Counted from the stretch's first letter, positions 25,585 through 35,498 are shown. The stretch: 64,000 bases of DNA from Lachnospiraceae bacterium (GCA_022768465.1 JALELZ010000028.1:1-64000), one strand, 5' to 3'. Notes: generated by a model from the sequence alone, not told the origin. Translations and numbers: made by a program.

Positions 25585-28500
25585 ATGATTAAGCTTACAA
25601 AATTTGTGCTGAAAAGACCGGTAACTGCCATACTCTGCATACTTTCACTGGTCTTTTTTGGCTTTATGTCACTTTTTAATTCAAAGCTTGAGCTTACGCC
25701 TGAGATAAATATGCCTATGCTTGTCATAAGTACTACATATCCGGGAGCCAGCCCTTCAGATATTGATGAACTGATAACCAGGCCTATCGAGGATAATTTA
25801 GGCTCATTAAGTAATGTTGACAGCATAACATCTTCATCCGCGGAAAACTATTCCATGGTACTTGTTCAGTATGAGTACGGAACAGATATGGATAATGCAT
25901 ACTCTGATTTAAGAAAAAAACTGGACAGAGTAAGGAATGATCTTCCTGAGGATGCAAGTGATCCGACGGTTATTGTCATGGATGTTAACTCTATGGCATC
26001 AATATATCTTGCTGTCAATAACCCGGCAGTAGATAATATTTATAACTATACGGATAAGAACGTAGTTCCTGAGCTTGAGAAAATGTCATCTGTAGCGTCG
26101 GTTGATATTTCCGGAGGTCAGAAGGAATATGTCAGCGTCTGCCTTATTCCGGAAAAGCTTGCACAGTATCATCTTGATATATCCACGGTTGCGCAGCTTG
26201 TCGGTTCTGCTTCATTTACAATACCGTCAGGCTCTGCAAAGGTAGGCAGCACTGATATGAATATGTCTACCGGTGTCGATTATGATTCTCCGGAGGCATT
26301 AAATAAGGTTCCGATAACCTTAGGAAACGGCAATATCATATATCTTGAGGATATAGCTGTTATAAGCCGTGCAAATGAGAAGCAGACAGCTATAGGTCGA
26401 TATAACGGACAGGATACGATCATTCTCGGTGTCAACAGAAATACACAGTATACGGCGGTTGATGTTTCTAACCAGACAATGAAGGCTCTCAACAGACTGA
26501 AAGCCTCCGATCCGAATCTTGATTTTGTAGTTATTGATGACAGTGCAGATCAGGTCAGAAATTCGATAAAGACTATGATAGAGACTATGATATCGGTAAT
26601 CATTCTCTCTACAGTAGTGTTGTTTATATTTTACGGAGATGTTAAGGCTTCGCTTATAGTTGCGACCTCCATACCTATATCTATACTTACAGCATTTGTC
26701 CTCATGTGGGCAAGGGGCTATTCCTTCAACCTGATTACTCTCGGTGCTATAGTATTGGGAGTCGGCATGATGGTCGATAACTCTATAGTAATCCTGGAGG
26801 CCTGCTTCAGGGCAAAGGAAGAAAATCCTGGAATTGAATTCATTGATTTCATTCATGCAGCGGTAGGCGGAACAGGACAGGTTGCGGCCTCAGTACTCGG
26901 TTCAACAATAACCACCTGCGTTGTGTTTTTACCGCTTGGAATGATAAGCGGACTTTCAGGTCAGTTTTTCCAGCCGCTTGGATTTACAATAGTGTTCTGT
27001 ATGATTGCATCACTGCTTTCATCCTGCACTATCGTTCCTCTGTGCTACACCTTCTACAAGCCTACAGAAAAGGAAAAAGCTCCTGCCTACAAGGCAATAA
27101 GAGATATGCAGAAGGGCTACAGATCCGTTATGCAAAGAATTATGCAGCATAAGAAGAGAACCTTAGCCGTAACGGCAGGCCTTTTAGTGATTTCAATTAT
27201 TGCGACAACCGGACTTAAGATGGAGCTTATGCCTTCAATAGATCAGGGAACGGTACAGATAAACATAGACATGAGGTCGGATCTGACTGTTGAAAAGCAG
27301 GATGAGACCTATAAAAAGATAGAAAACATTATTGCTGAGGACAGCGATGTCGAAAGCTATCTTTTAAGCTCAGGCGGAAGCATGATGAGCTCAGGAACAA
27401 CGCTTACGGTATATCTTAAAAAGAACCGTAAAATGACTACAGCCGAGCATGTGGATGAATGGAAGGAAGCGCTTCAGGCGGTTGATAATTGCGATATAAG
27501 TGTTGAAAGCTTCTCACAGACAAGCATGATGAGCGGAGGCGGCAGCGATTTCAGTGTAACTCTTGTTTCGGCCGATTATGATAAGCTTAAAGAGGCATCT
27601 GATAATATTTATAAATCGCTTCAGCAGGACAACAGAGTTACGGCGGTATCTTCGACCTTAGCTAATACTTCGCCTATAATCAAGATCCATGTTGATCCGG
27701 TTCAGGCAGCAGCAGAGGGCTTTGTACCTGAACAGGTAGCCGGCAATCTCTACACTATGCTTTCAGGTAAGGAAGCGGATACCATGAGAGTCGACGGCAC
27801 TGAAATGTCGATAATGGTAGAGTATCCGGAGGATGAATTCGATACCATCAATAAGGTTGAGGATATAATGCTTACCTCAAACACAGGAAATCAGGCTTAT
27901 CTTAAAGATATTGCAGAGGTCAGCTTTGAGGATAGCCCGGGAAGCATTGCCCGTTCAGATAAGCATTATAAGGTAGATATAAGCGCTAGTTACACTGATC
28001 TTGCGGATAAGACTACCAGGAAGGATCTCAGGACAAAGTACGTTGATCCTAACTTAAGCCAGGATGTTGAGGAGAAAATAAGCTCACATGATGAAATGAT
28101 GGGTGAAGAGTTCAAGAGTCTCGGAACTGCGATAGCGGTAGCGATATTCCTTGTATTTGTAGTAATGGCAGCACAGTTTGAATCAGCGAGATTTTCATTC
28201 ATGGTCATGTCAACCATACCGTTTGCGATGATAGGAGCGCTCGGATTCTTATGGCTCTTTAACATTGAACTGTCAATGACATCACTGATGGGCTTCCTGA
28301 TACTTATAGGTACCGCGGTAAATAACGGTATTCTTTATGTAGATACGGTCGATCAGAAGAGACAGGAGATGGGACTTGACGATGCACTTATAGAAGCGGG
28401 AGTAATAAGATTAAGACCTATACTTATGACGACTATAACAACTATCATCGGTATGCTTCCGATGGCGATAGGCTTTGGCGAGTCAAGTGAGATGATGCAG

Positions 28501-28623
28501 GGACTTGCGATGGTCGATGTCGGCGGACTAATTACATCTACAATAATGGCACTTTTGGTGCTTCCGGTACTGTATTATTATGTAAATGGCAACAGAGACA
28601 GAAAGAGGATCGAGATAGACTGA
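25585..28623 (+). CDS. RND family (HAE1-type) efflux permease
   Basis: A 1012-residue proton-driven exporter of the AcrB/MexB superfamily, close to the usual 1030-1050 residues. TM1 follows FVLKRPVTAILCILSLV, with STTYPGASPSDIDELITRPI in the porter domain. Six spans from about residue 330 include the relay motif GVGMMVDNSIVILEA. It has Asp-Asn where AcrB has the Asp-Asp pair, as in many HAE1-like pumps. The C-terminal half repeats the layout (SLMGFLILIGTAVNNGILYVD, RPILMTTITTIIGMLP). Substrates could be drugs, lipids or surfactant-like compounds and cannot be predicted. The next gene overlaps its stop. Confidence 0.93.
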   Translation: MIKLTKFVLKRPVTAILCILSLVFFGFMSLFNSKLELTPEINMPMLVISTTYPGASPSDIDELITRPIEDNLGSLSNVDSITSSSAENYSMVLVQYEYGTDMDNAYSDLRKKLDRVRNDLPEDASDPTVIVMDVNSMASIYLAVNNPAVDNIYNYTDKNVVPELEKMSSVASVDISGGQKEYVSVCLIPEKLAQYHLDISTVAQLVGSASFTIPSGSAKVGSTDMNMSTGVDYDSPEALNKVPITLGNGNIIYLEDIAVISRANEKQTAIGRYNGQDTIILGVNRNTQYTAVDVSNQTMKALNRLKASDPNLDFVVIDDSADQVRNSIKTMIETMISVIILSTVVLFIFYGDVKASLIVATSIPISILTAFVLMWARGYSFNLITLGAIVLGVGMMVDNSIVILEACFRAKEENPGIEFIDFIHAAVGGTGQVAASVLGSTITTCVVFLPLGMISGLSGQFFQPLGFTIVFCMIASLLSSCTIVPLCYTFYKPTEKEKAPAYKAIRDMQKGYRSVMQRIMQHKKRTLAVTAGLLVISIIATTGLKMELMPSIDQGTVQINIDMRSDLTVEKQDETYKKIENIIAEDSDVESYLLSSGGSMMSSGTTLTVYLKKNRKMTTAEHVDEWKEALQAVDNCDISVESFSQTSMMSGGGSDFSVTLVSADYDKLKEASDNIYKSLQQDNRVTAVSSTLANTSPIIKIHVDPVQAAAEGFVPEQVAGNLYTMLSGKEADTMRVDGTEMSIMVEYPEDEFDTINKVEDIMLTSNTGNQAYLKDIAEVSFEDSPGSIARSDKHYKVDISASYTDLADKTTRKDLRTKYVDPNLSQDVEEKISSHDEMMGEEFKSLGTAIAVAIFLVFVVMAAQFESARFSFMVMSTIPFAMIGALGFLWLFNIELSMTSLMGFLILIGTAVNNGILYVDTVDQKRQEMGLDDALIEAGVIRLRPILMTTITTIIGMLPMAIGFGESSEMMQGLAMVDVGGLITSTIMALLVLPVLYYYVNGNRDRKRIEID

Positions 28624-29894
28624 TGAAAAATAACAGCTTTAAGTTCGAAAATCATAAAAAGAATAAAGTCTCGGCGAGAAAAGGACAGGCGGCATTATTT
28701 GCCGCCGCCCTTTTATATACCGCAGCATACGGCAGTATAAACACCTTTGCAGACAGCGTAGCGGTGTATCCGGACATTAACAGCGAAATTAAGAGTATCG
28801 GATCAGAGGTTAAGCAGACGAATAATTTTTCAAGAGGCTCCGAGGAATGGAAAAGACTTGAGGATAATGAGCTTGACTGGGACGAGATACCTGCTCTTGT
28901 ACATGAGTATAATGCCAATGTTATAACAAACAGAAGTGAGCTTTCAAAGGATGAACGCCGTTCAATGGACTCAGAAGAGGTGAGCAGCTATCTGCTTGAT
29001 AAGGCTTCAGATTACGAAAGTCAGGCTGATGCAATGGATGATGTTTCAGGAAAAGAGCTTGTTGCGGCTAATCTCAGGATACAGGCGAATAATTTAAGAC
29101 GTCAGGCTGACAGCAATCTGGATGATTTTGATGTGGTCAAGCTCAGCTATGAACAAATCGAAAAGCAGACGGTACTCAGCGCTAAAACACAGTTTCTTGA
29201 TTACTATACAGCGTTATTAAGTAAAGACAGCAGTGCATCTAACCTTGAATATCTTGAACGAGCCTACAACTCTGCAGTCAACAGAAAAAATGCCGCTGTG
29301 GGAACAGAGCTGGAAGTACTCACGGCAAAGCTTGCCTGGGATGACGCCAGGGCTAATGCAGTGACTCTGGATAATAAAATAACAGCAAACAGACAGAGCC
29401 TTATAGTTTCCTGCGGTTGGAAATATGATGCTGATGCAGTTATAGGCAAGCTTCCGGAGTATGATGCTCAGACTATAGCAAATGTTAACTACGAGGAAGA
29501 TAAGAAAAAGGCAGAGGCGGCGAATATTACACTTAAGATCGATAATATCAGAGTTAAAAATGCTTCGGATTCAGGCTATCAGACGCTGGTAGAAGAGCAA
29601 AAAACCAATCTGAAAGAAGACCTGGACAGCTTTGGCATTAATTTTAAAGCAGCCTATGACGGACTTATAAATGCAGTGACCGCTTATAATAATGCTGTAG
29701 GCGCAAAGGCAAACAGTGACAAGGATCTCACCTTTGCAAATAAGCAGTATGCACTCGGAATGATCAGCATGGTTGAGCTTATGAAGGCTGAAAACAGTGC
29801 TGTTGCAGCTCATGCCTCAGTAAGCTCGGCATATAACCAGATGGTATTAGCAAGAGTTAAATACGATGCGGCTGTAAATGACGGCATACTTTGA
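28623..29894 (+). CDS. TolC-like (outer membrane efflux protein family) protein, first copy
   Basis: A 423-residue secreted or membrane-anchored protein with a hydrophobic segment near residues 22-42, followed by long Ala/Lys/Glu-rich amphipathic helices of TolC type. Conserved-looking pieces are LEYLERAYNSAVNRKNAAVG, the paired-helix motif near LIVSCGWKYDADAVIG, and the C-terminal FANKQYALGMISMVELMKAEN. It overlaps the pump stop codon by one base (TGATG) and clearly belongs to the same operon. In an organism without a classical outer membrane its partner structure is unclear, and it may form a coiled-coil conduit in the wall zone. A paralogue follows. Confidence 0.75.
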   Translation: MKNNSFKFENHKKNKVSARKGQAALFAAALLYTAAYGSINTFADSVAVYPDINSEIKSIGSEVKQTNNFSRGSEEWKRLEDNELDWDEIPALVHEYNANVITNRSELSKDERRSMDSEEVSSYLLDKASDYESQADAMDDVSGKELVAANLRIQANNLRRQADSNLDDFDVVKLSYEQIEKQTVLSAKTQFLDYYTALLSKDSSASNLEYLERAYNSAVNRKNAAVGTELEVLTAKLAWDDARANAVTLDNKITANRQSLIVSCGWKYDADAVIGKLPEYDAQTIANVNYEEDKKKAEAANITLKIDNIRVKNASDSGYQTLVEEQKTNLKEDLDSFGINFKAAYDGLINAVTAYNNAVGAKANSDKDLTFANKQYALGMISMVELMKAENSAVAAHASVSSAYNQMVLARVKYDAAVNDGIL

Positions 29895-29941
29895 TAAAAA
29901 TAATCAGACTGAATCAATCACTTTGTCTGCACGGAGGAAAA

Positions 29942-31189
29942 ATGAAAAAAATAAAATTCAAGATTTCGGCAGCAATTTTAGCTGTGCTGATATCGTGTTT
30001 AACTGCGGTATCCGGAGCCGGAGCAGCTTATGCTTTTGGACCGGGAGACAGCGGTATACCTGACGGTATAACAGCCGAGGCTTATGCTGCGCTTAGTGAT
30101 AATACTATTGAATGGTCTGAGATATCTGATCTTATCAAATACCGAAATCCTACATATAAAACATATTCCGGGAAAGTAGATGAAACATTAGGAAGTATGA
30201 AAAATGCTGCGGCAGATACTATTTCAGGCTTAAAGGATCAGCTTGATGATATAGATGATGCTGTAGATTCGATAAAAGAAGCACAAAGAAAGCTTTTATT
30301 AAACGGCGGAAGCACCGCAGATACTGCATACAAGAAGCTTGAGGAAAGCCTTGATCAGTCAAAGGTAATGAGAAAAACACTTAAATCAGGGCTTGAAAGT
30401 ATCGGAAAGACAACAAGAAGTTTAACCTACGGAAAGAAGAATTCCGAGATCAGTCTTGCTCCGCTTAAAAATCAGCTTACGTCTGTAGTAGAAGGTCTCA
30501 TTATATCCTACAGGACTCTTGAAACAAACAGAACAATGGCAGCAGAGCAGGTTGCTTTGTATGAAACATTATACAGCACATATCAGTCTATGGAACAAGA
30601 ACAGATGGCAACCTCACAGGCTCTGGCAGGCTATAAGCAGAATCTTGACAGTGCAAAAGCCTCGCTTATGCAGCTTGATGCCGGCATGGCACAGCTTAAG
30701 GCAAATATTCTTGTTCAGTGCGGATACTCTCCAGATGCCGACGTTTTAATTGCAGAGCCTCCTAAGGCAGACAGGAATTATTTGAGCACAAGAAATATTG
30801 ATGCTGACAGGAAAACTGCGATAGGAGCGGATTCAGCTGTAAAAACAGCCGGAAAGGTCTCAAATTACAGCGGAGATGTTCTTAAATATCGTGATGCAAA
30901 TTCAAATGCTGCAGAATCAGCAGCTAAGATCAGCTTTGATGAGATATACAGCGACCTCAAAAAACAGCTGATACTCTGCGATGCTTCAGATACATCGCTC
31001 AGGATAGCTGAGCTTACAGAAGCCTCAGCTGATACAAAAAACAGTCTGGGAATGCTTGGAAAAGGCGAATATGAAGGCCTTAAGATGCAGTATATAGCAA
31101 GCCATGCATCAGCCGGTATTAATGAACTTAATCTTCTGCAGGCAACGGAAAATTATAAATATGCAGTTTTAGGTATTATGGGAAGGTGA
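29942..31189 (+). CDS. TolC-like protein, second copy
   Basis: A 415-residue paralogue of the preceding protein. It has a clear signal peptide (KKIKFKISAAILAVLISC, cleaved near AYAF) and then predominantly helical, coiled-coil-like sequence. It shares with its neighbour a block near the middle, NILVQCGYSPDADVLI against LIVSCGWKYDADAVI, and a C-terminal NSLGMLGKGEYEGLKMQY that matches YALGMISMVELMKAE. The start at 29942 has CGGAGG five bases upstream. An in-frame ATG at 29891 overlaps the previous gene without such a site. A strong terminator follows. Confidence 0.72.
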   Translation: MKKIKFKISAAILAVLISCLTAVSGAGAAYAFGPGDSGIPDGITAEAYAALSDNTIEWSEISDLIKYRNPTYKTYSGKVDETLGSMKNAAADTISGLKDQLDDIDDAVDSIKEAQRKLLLNGGSTADTAYKKLEESLDQSKVMRKTLKSGLESIGKTTRSLTYGKKNSEISLAPLKNQLTSVVEGLIISYRTLETNRTMAAEQVALYETLYSTYQSMEQEQMATSQALAGYKQNLDSAKASLMQLDAGMAQLKANILVQCGYSPDADVLIAEPPKADRNYLSTRNIDADRKTAIGADSAVKTAGKVSNYSGDVLKYRDANSNAAESAAKISFDEIYSDLKKQLILCDASDTSLRIAELTEASADTKNSLGMLGKGEYEGLKMQYIASHASAGINELNLLQATENYKYAVLGIMGR

Positions 31190-31198
31190 TTTATGAAA

Positions 31199-31237
31199 GA
31201 TCTCTATACAAAAAATTGTGTAGGGGTCTTTTTTTTA
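31199..31237 (+). terminator. Terminator of the RND efflux operon
   Basis: A 13-bp stem (31199-31211 with 31216-31228, including G-T pairs) is followed by a run of eight or more T. It is the strongest intrinsic terminator in this part of the window. Confidence 0.88.
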
Positions 31238-31294
31238 TACATTCAGTGGGTCTGCTGCAGCAGCACAAGCAAAGGATGACAGCGCCTTTAAGAA

Positions 31295-31323
31295 TTGACA
31301 TAATAAATGATTAAAGCTATAAT
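31295..31323 (+). promoter_or_regulatory. Consensus sigma-A promoter of rny
   Basis: A perfect TTGACA, 17 bases and a perfect TATAAT. The leader to rny is about 78 bases and ends in GGGAGAAGGAG. Confidence 0.88.
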
Positions 31324-31407
31324 TATTCATTGTGTATATTTGTATTCTATATGACAGTTTACATACATCGCACATTGACAGTTATATAAGGGAGAAGGAG
31401 ATACAAG

Positions 31408-32952
31408 ATGATTGTTTATGTTGTTCTCATTCTTGTTGCAGTCATAGCCGCATTCATTGCATTTAAGCTGGGCGGTTCATCGGCTGTAAAAAAGCAGGAA
31501 GAGAAAATAGGTACTGCCGAGACCAGAGCGAGGTCTATAATAGACGACGCTGTTAAGACGGCAGAGACCAAGAAGAGAGAAGCACTCCTTGAAGCAAAAG
31601 AGGAGGCTTTAAGACACAAGAATGAGTTTGAAAAAGAGCAGCGTGAAAGACGTAAGGAACTTCAGCAGCAGGAGCAGAGACTTCTGAAGAAGGAAGAGAA
31701 CGCCGATAAGCTGCAGGCAGAGCTTTCAAAAAAAGAGAAGGAATTAAACTCTAAAGACAATACACTCAACAAGAAGGCGGAAGAGATAAAACAGCTCCAT
31801 GCCGAGAAGGTCAGCGAGCTTGAGAGAATATCCGGACTTACCGCAGAGCAGGCCAGAGAAGAGCTTTTGAACTCAGTAAGAGATGACATTAAGCATGATA
31901 CAGCGAAGATCATAAGAGAATATGATAATATCGCTAAGGAAGAGGCAGACAAGAAGGCTAAGGACTATATAGTAACAGCTATTCAGAGATGCGCTGCCGA
32001 CCATGTTGCCGAGACTACAGTTTCGGTTGTCCAGCTGCCTAACGATGATATGAAGGGCAGAATAATCGGACGTGAGGGTAGAAATATAAGAGCATTAGAA
32101 ACGCTTACAGGCGTTGAGCTCATTATCGATGATACACCGGAGGCAGTAGTACTTTCCGGATTTGATCCAATAAGAAGAGAAATAGCAAGAGTCGCTCTCG
32201 AAAAGCTGATACTTGACGGACGTATTCATCCTGCACGTATAGAAGAGACTGTTGAAAAGGCAAGAGTCGAGGTTGAGAATACTATACGTGAGGAAGGTGA
32301 GGCTGCAGTTTTAGAGGTGGGAGTACACGGACTTAACCCTGAGCTTATAAAGCTTATTGGACGTATGAAGTTCAGGACCTCTTACGGACAGAACGGACTC
32401 AAGCACAGCATAGAGGTTGCTCAGATAGCAGGACTTCTTGCTTCAGAGCTTGGTTATGATGTACGCATGGCAAAGCGTGCGGGACTTCTTCATGATATAG
32501 GTAAGGCGGTAGATCACGAGCAGGAAGGAACACATGTTCAGCTCGGCGTTGAGCTTTGCAAGAAGTATAAGGAGCCGGCAATAGTTATAAATGCAGTTGA
32601 GTCACATCACGGCGATACTGCACCTACAAATCCTATATCATTCCTCGTAGCTGCAGCAGATGCAATATCAGCATCCAGACCGGGCGCGAGAAGAGAGTCT
32701 TTAGAGGCTTACACACAGAGGCTCAGACAGCTTGAGGAAATAACCAATTCCTATGATGGGGTTGAAAAGTCATTTGCTGTACAGGCAGGACGTGAGGTTC
32801 GTATCATGGTAATACCTTCCGAGGTCAGCGAGGACGATATGGTCATTCTTTCAAGGGACATTGCAAAGAGGATCGAGGATGAAATGACTTATCCCGGACA
32901 GATCAAGGTCAACGTTATACGTGAGACCAGAGCAACAGCAACAGCTAAATAA
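31408..32952 (+). CDS. rny: Ribonuclease Y
   Basis: RNase Y is the membrane-anchored endoribonuclease that initiates mRNA decay in many Firmicutes. The 514 residues are in canonical order: an N-terminal membrane helix ([19 protein letters not shown]), a long charged coiled coil (about 25-180), a KH RNA-binding domain (about 205-270, [17 protein letters not shown]) and a catalytic HD domain (about 330-430, with [13 protein letters not shown] and ESHHGD). It is a separate unit between a consensus promoter and a 14-bp hairpin. Confidence 0.97.
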   Translation: MIVYVVLILVAVIAAFIAFKLGGSSAVKKQEEKIGTAETRARSIIDDAVKTAETKKREALLEAKEEALRHKNEFEKEQRERRKELQQQEQRLLKKEENADKLQAELSKKEKELNSKDNTLNKKAEEIKQLHAEKVSELERISGLTAEQAREELLNSVRDDIKHDTAKIIREYDNIAKEEADKKAKDYIVTAIQRCAADHVAETTVSVVQLPNDDMKGRIIGREGRNIRALETLTGVELIIDDTPEAVVLSGFDPIRREIARVALEKLILDGRIHPARIEETVEKARVEVENTIREEGEAAVLEVGVHGLNPELIKLIGRMKFRTSYGQNGLKHSIEVAQIAGLLASELGYDVRMAKRAGLLHDIGKAVDHEQEGTHVQLGVELCKKYKEPAIVINAVESHHGDTAPTNPISFLVAAADAISASRPGARRESLEAYTQRLRQLEEITNSYDGVEKSFAVQAGREVRIMVIPSEVSEDDMVILSRDIAKRIEDEMTYPGQIKVNVIRETRATATAK

Positions 32953-32963
32953 AATATTAATTA

Positions 32964-33008
32964 GGGACTGTCACACCGGCGGCGATAGACTGAAGGTGTG
33001 GCAGTCCC
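32964..33008 (+). terminator. Long hairpin after rny
   Basis: A 14-bp stem (32964-32977 with 32995-33008, one G-T) encloses a 17-nt loop. No T-run follows, so it may be a processing or mRNA-stability element between rny and murC. Confidence 0.5.
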
Positions 33009-33032
33009 TGTCAACGTTATAAGGAAATAAAT

Positions 33033-34412
33033 ATGTACCAGATAGATTTTAATAAAACGATAAGTGTTCATTTTATTGGCATAGGAGGCATCAGCATGTC
33101 AGGCCTTGCCGAGATATTAATGAATGAAGGCTTTAAAGTCAGCGGATCGGATATGAAACAGTCTGAGCTTACTGATACGCTTAAAGCAAAAGGGGCAAGG
33201 ATCGAGATCGGACAGAGAGCAGAGAATATTAAAGAGCCGGATCTTGTGGTTTATACAGCTGCAATACATCCGGATAACCCTGAGTATGCTGCGGCTGTTT
33301 CAAAGAATATCCCTATGCTTTCAAGAGCTGAGCTTTTGGGTGAGATAATGGCAAACTATACCGAGGCTGTTAATATTGCCGGAACTCACGGAAAGACCAC
33401 GACCACCTCAATGATTACGGATATGGTACTCGAAGCTAAGAAAGATCCTACTGTAACCGTAGGAGGGATGCTTGATGCTATTGGAGGCAATATCAGGATA
33501 GGCAAGAGAGATCTTTTTATAGCAGAGGCGTGTGAGTATACCAACAGCTTTTTAAGCTTCCATCCGACACTTGCTGTAATCTTAAATATTGAAGCCGACC
33601 ATCTGGATTTTTTCAATGATATTGATGATATCAGAGCAAGCTTCAAGAAATTTATACATACTCTTCCTCAGAATGAAAAGGGATTTCTCGTTATCAACGG
33701 AGACATTGATGATATAGATTATTTCACGAAGGATCTTGGCTGCGGCTTTGTAACATTCGGAAAGAATAAGAGCTGTGATTATACCGCTGAGGACATAAGC
33801 TTTGATGAGAAGGCCTGCGCTTCATATACACTGGTTAAAAACGGCGTAAAGACAGTAAGAGTGGAGCTTTCTGTTCCGGGAGAACACAATGTCTATAATT
33901 CACTTGCAGCCATAGCCTCGGCGGAAAGAATGGGAATAGACACAAAAACAGCGGCGGCAGCCTTGGTTAAATATAACGGAACCAAAAGACGCTTTGAATA
34001 CAGGGGATCTGTAAACGGCGCCGATATCATTGATGATTATGCTCACCATCCGCAGGAGATAGAAGCTACACTTAAAGCAGCAAAGCTTTATCCGCATAAA
34101 AAGATAAGAGTTATATTCCAGCCTCACACCTATACAAGGACAAAGGCACTTTTGGGAGACTTTGCAGATGCACTTATGCTTGCCGATGAAGTCATTTTGG
34201 CAGACATCTATGCAGCAAGAGAAAAGAATACCGTCGGAGTGAGCTCAAACGATATAGCTGAGCTTATAAATGCGCACGGAGGCAATGCAGGATATATTCC
34301 TGATTTTGATAAAATAATTGAGTATGTTTTAAAACATGCAGAGCCGGGAGATTTGTTGATAACTATGGGTGCCGGAAATGTCGTAGAAATAGCCGACAGG
34401 CTTACACGCTGA
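33033..34412 (+). CDS. murC: UDP-N-acetylmuramate--L-alanine ligase
   Basis: MurC adds the first amino acid of the peptidoglycan stem peptide in the cytoplasm with ATP. At 459 residues it has the usual length. The N-terminal UDP-binding domain begins HFIGIGGISMSGLAEILMNEGF, the ATP loop is AGTHGKTTTTSM (about 116-127), the central domain has EACEYTNSFLSF and NIEADHLDFF, and the C-terminal domain includes DDYAHHPQEIEAT and FQPHTYTRTKAL. All Mur ligase signatures are present. The stop codon lies just before a row of DnaA-box-like sequences. Confidence 0.97.
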   Translation: MYQIDFNKTISVHFIGIGGISMSGLAEILMNEGFKVSGSDMKQSELTDTLKAKGARIEIGQRAENIKEPDLVVYTAAIHPDNPEYAAAVSKNIPMLSRAELLGEIMANYTEAVNIAGTHGKTTTTSMITDMVLEAKKDPTVTVGGMLDAIGGNIRIGKRDLFIAEACEYTNSFLSFHPTLAVILNIEADHLDFFNDIDDIRASFKKFIHTLPQNEKGFLVINGDIDDIDYFTKDLGCGFVTFGKNKSCDYTAEDISFDEKACASYTLVKNGVKTVRVELSVPGEHNVYNSLAAIASAERMGIDTKTAAAALVKYNGTKRRFEYRGSVNGADIIDDYAHHPQEIEATLKAAKLYPHKKIRVIFQPHTYTRTKALLGDFADALMLADEVILADIYAAREKNTVGVSSNDIAELINAHGGNAGYIPDFDKIIEYVLKHAEPGDLLITMGAGNVVEIADRLTR

Positions 34413-34415
34413 TAA

Positions 34416-34442
34416 TTATCCACCTTATCAACATTATAAACA
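34416..34442 (+). promoter_or_regulatory. Three contiguous DnaA-box-like 9-mers
   Basis: TTATCCACC, TTATCAACA and TTATAAACA follow one another without a gap. Against the consensus TTATCCACA they match 8, 8 and 7 of 9 bases. A fourth, TTATCAACA, lies at 34513-34521 in the same orientation. All lie in the 192-base gap before the DnaD-like/DnaI-like genes. They could be DnaA binding sites regulating these genes or titrating DnaA. Confidence 0.45.
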
Positions 34443-34445
34443 TTG

Positions 34446-34474
34446 AATCCACCGTCCGGGACGGTGGATTTTTT
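34446..34474 (+). terminator. murC terminator
   Basis: An 11-bp perfect stem AATCCACCGTC/GACGGTGGATT with a 3-nt loop is followed by TTTT. It lies between the third and fourth DnaA-box-like sites. Confidence 0.88.
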
Positions 34475-34556
34475 ATGCCCTGAAAGCCTTGATTTATGCG
34501 GATTTGAAGAGCTTATCAACATTGCCAACAAGATAATTATGTAAACCAAACGGCTG

Positions 34557-34585
34557 TTTAAATATAAGACCTGATATGGTAAAAT
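34557..34585 (+). promoter_or_regulatory. Probable promoter of the dnaD-like operon
   Basis: TTTAAA and TAAAAT with a 17-base spacer lie about 20 bases before the gene and 36 bases after the fourth DnaA-box-like site. Confidence 0.4.
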
Positions 34586-34604
34586 AAGCGGCACAGGAGT
34601 TTGA

Positions 34605-35486
34605 GTGGATATGAGTTGTACAGATAAGTTTCAGATAGATGCGACTATAGTCGCAAATGAGTTTATAGAAAAATATATGCCGGAGGCAAGCGGAGATTAT
34701 GTGAAGGTTTATCTTTACCTACTTAAGAATCGTGCTGCCGGAGTTGAGATATCTGCCATAGCAGATGCACTGCATATGACAGAGGGAGATGTCCGCAGAG
34801 CTATCAGATACTGGGAAGATAAGGGCATAGTTTCGGTCGGAAGAAAAGACGGCGGTAAATCACAGTCTGCAATTGATAATGAAGAGCAGAAGCCATCATG
34901 TGCTGAGGCTGAAGCTGTATCAGAAGAGACAGTTTATGAGAGCGTTGTTATTGAAGCTCAGACTGAGAAAATTGCTTCAGTTGACGCTGATACACAAGTA
35001 ATGTCAGCTGACAATGATAATAAGCAGTACAGTGCAGGCGTAAGTGAGCTTGAAGACGAACTCAGAAACCGCTATAAGAATACAGCCGGAAAAGCTATAC
35101 TTAATACACTCAGCGAGGATGAGGAATTCGGCCAGCTTCTTTTTATTGTGCAGAAATATAGGGCAAAAATACTTACAGAGCGTGAGCAGGAGGTATTGGC
35201 ATATCTCTATCACGGATTGCATATTCCGTGCGAGGTCATAGATTATCTTGTAGCTTACTGTGTAGAAAATCAGCATAACAATATGCGTTACATTGAAAAA
35301 GTCGGTCTGGACTGGGCAAGAGCAGGTATCAAGGATGTAAGGGCTGCAAAAAGACGCACATCAGAAATAGACAAAATGCGCAGAGACACAGCGAAGAAAA
35401 ATACGGCAAGAGTAACCAGACAGGGAATTACAAGAAATAATGATCTTGATGACTGGGTAAAAGCCCAGGTGCTTGGCAAGCTGTAA
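34605..35486 (+). CDS. DnaD domain-containing replication initiation protein
   Basis: A 293-residue primosome-type protein. Residues 1-80 form a winged-helix region (YVKVYLYLLKNRAAGVEISAIADAL, GDVRRAIRYWEDKGI). An acidic low-complexity linker runs to about 140. A DnaD/DnaB C-terminal domain (about 155-255) carries the ssDNA-binding-like motif YIEKVGLDWARAGI, comparable to the YxxxIxxxW signature. The tail is basic. A GTG start is taken because AGGAG lies five bases before it. ATG at 34611 is the alternative. The helicase-loader-like gene follows after 12 bases, as in Firmicute dnaD/dnaI-type modules. Confidence 0.87.
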   Translation: MDMSCTDKFQIDATIVANEFIEKYMPEASGDYVKVYLYLLKNRAAGVEISAIADALHMTEGDVRRAIRYWEDKGIVSVGRKDGGKSQSAIDNEEQKPSCAEAEAVSEETVYESVVIEAQTEKIASVDADTQVMSADNDNKQYSAGVSELEDELRNRYKNTAGKAILNTLSEDEEFGQLLFIVQKYRAKILTEREQEVLAYLYHGLHIPCEVIDYLVAYCVENQHNNMRYIEKVGLDWARAGIKDVRAAKRRTSEIDKMRRDTAKKNTARVTRQGITRNNDLDDWVKAQVLGKL

Positions 35487-35498
35487 GGAGAGCCTACG

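Noticed and set aside
34413-34604. Chromosomal origin of replication
   Set aside because: DnaA-box-like sites are present, but dnaA, dnaN and rpmH are not nearby and the gap is only 192 bases, with a terminator in its middle.
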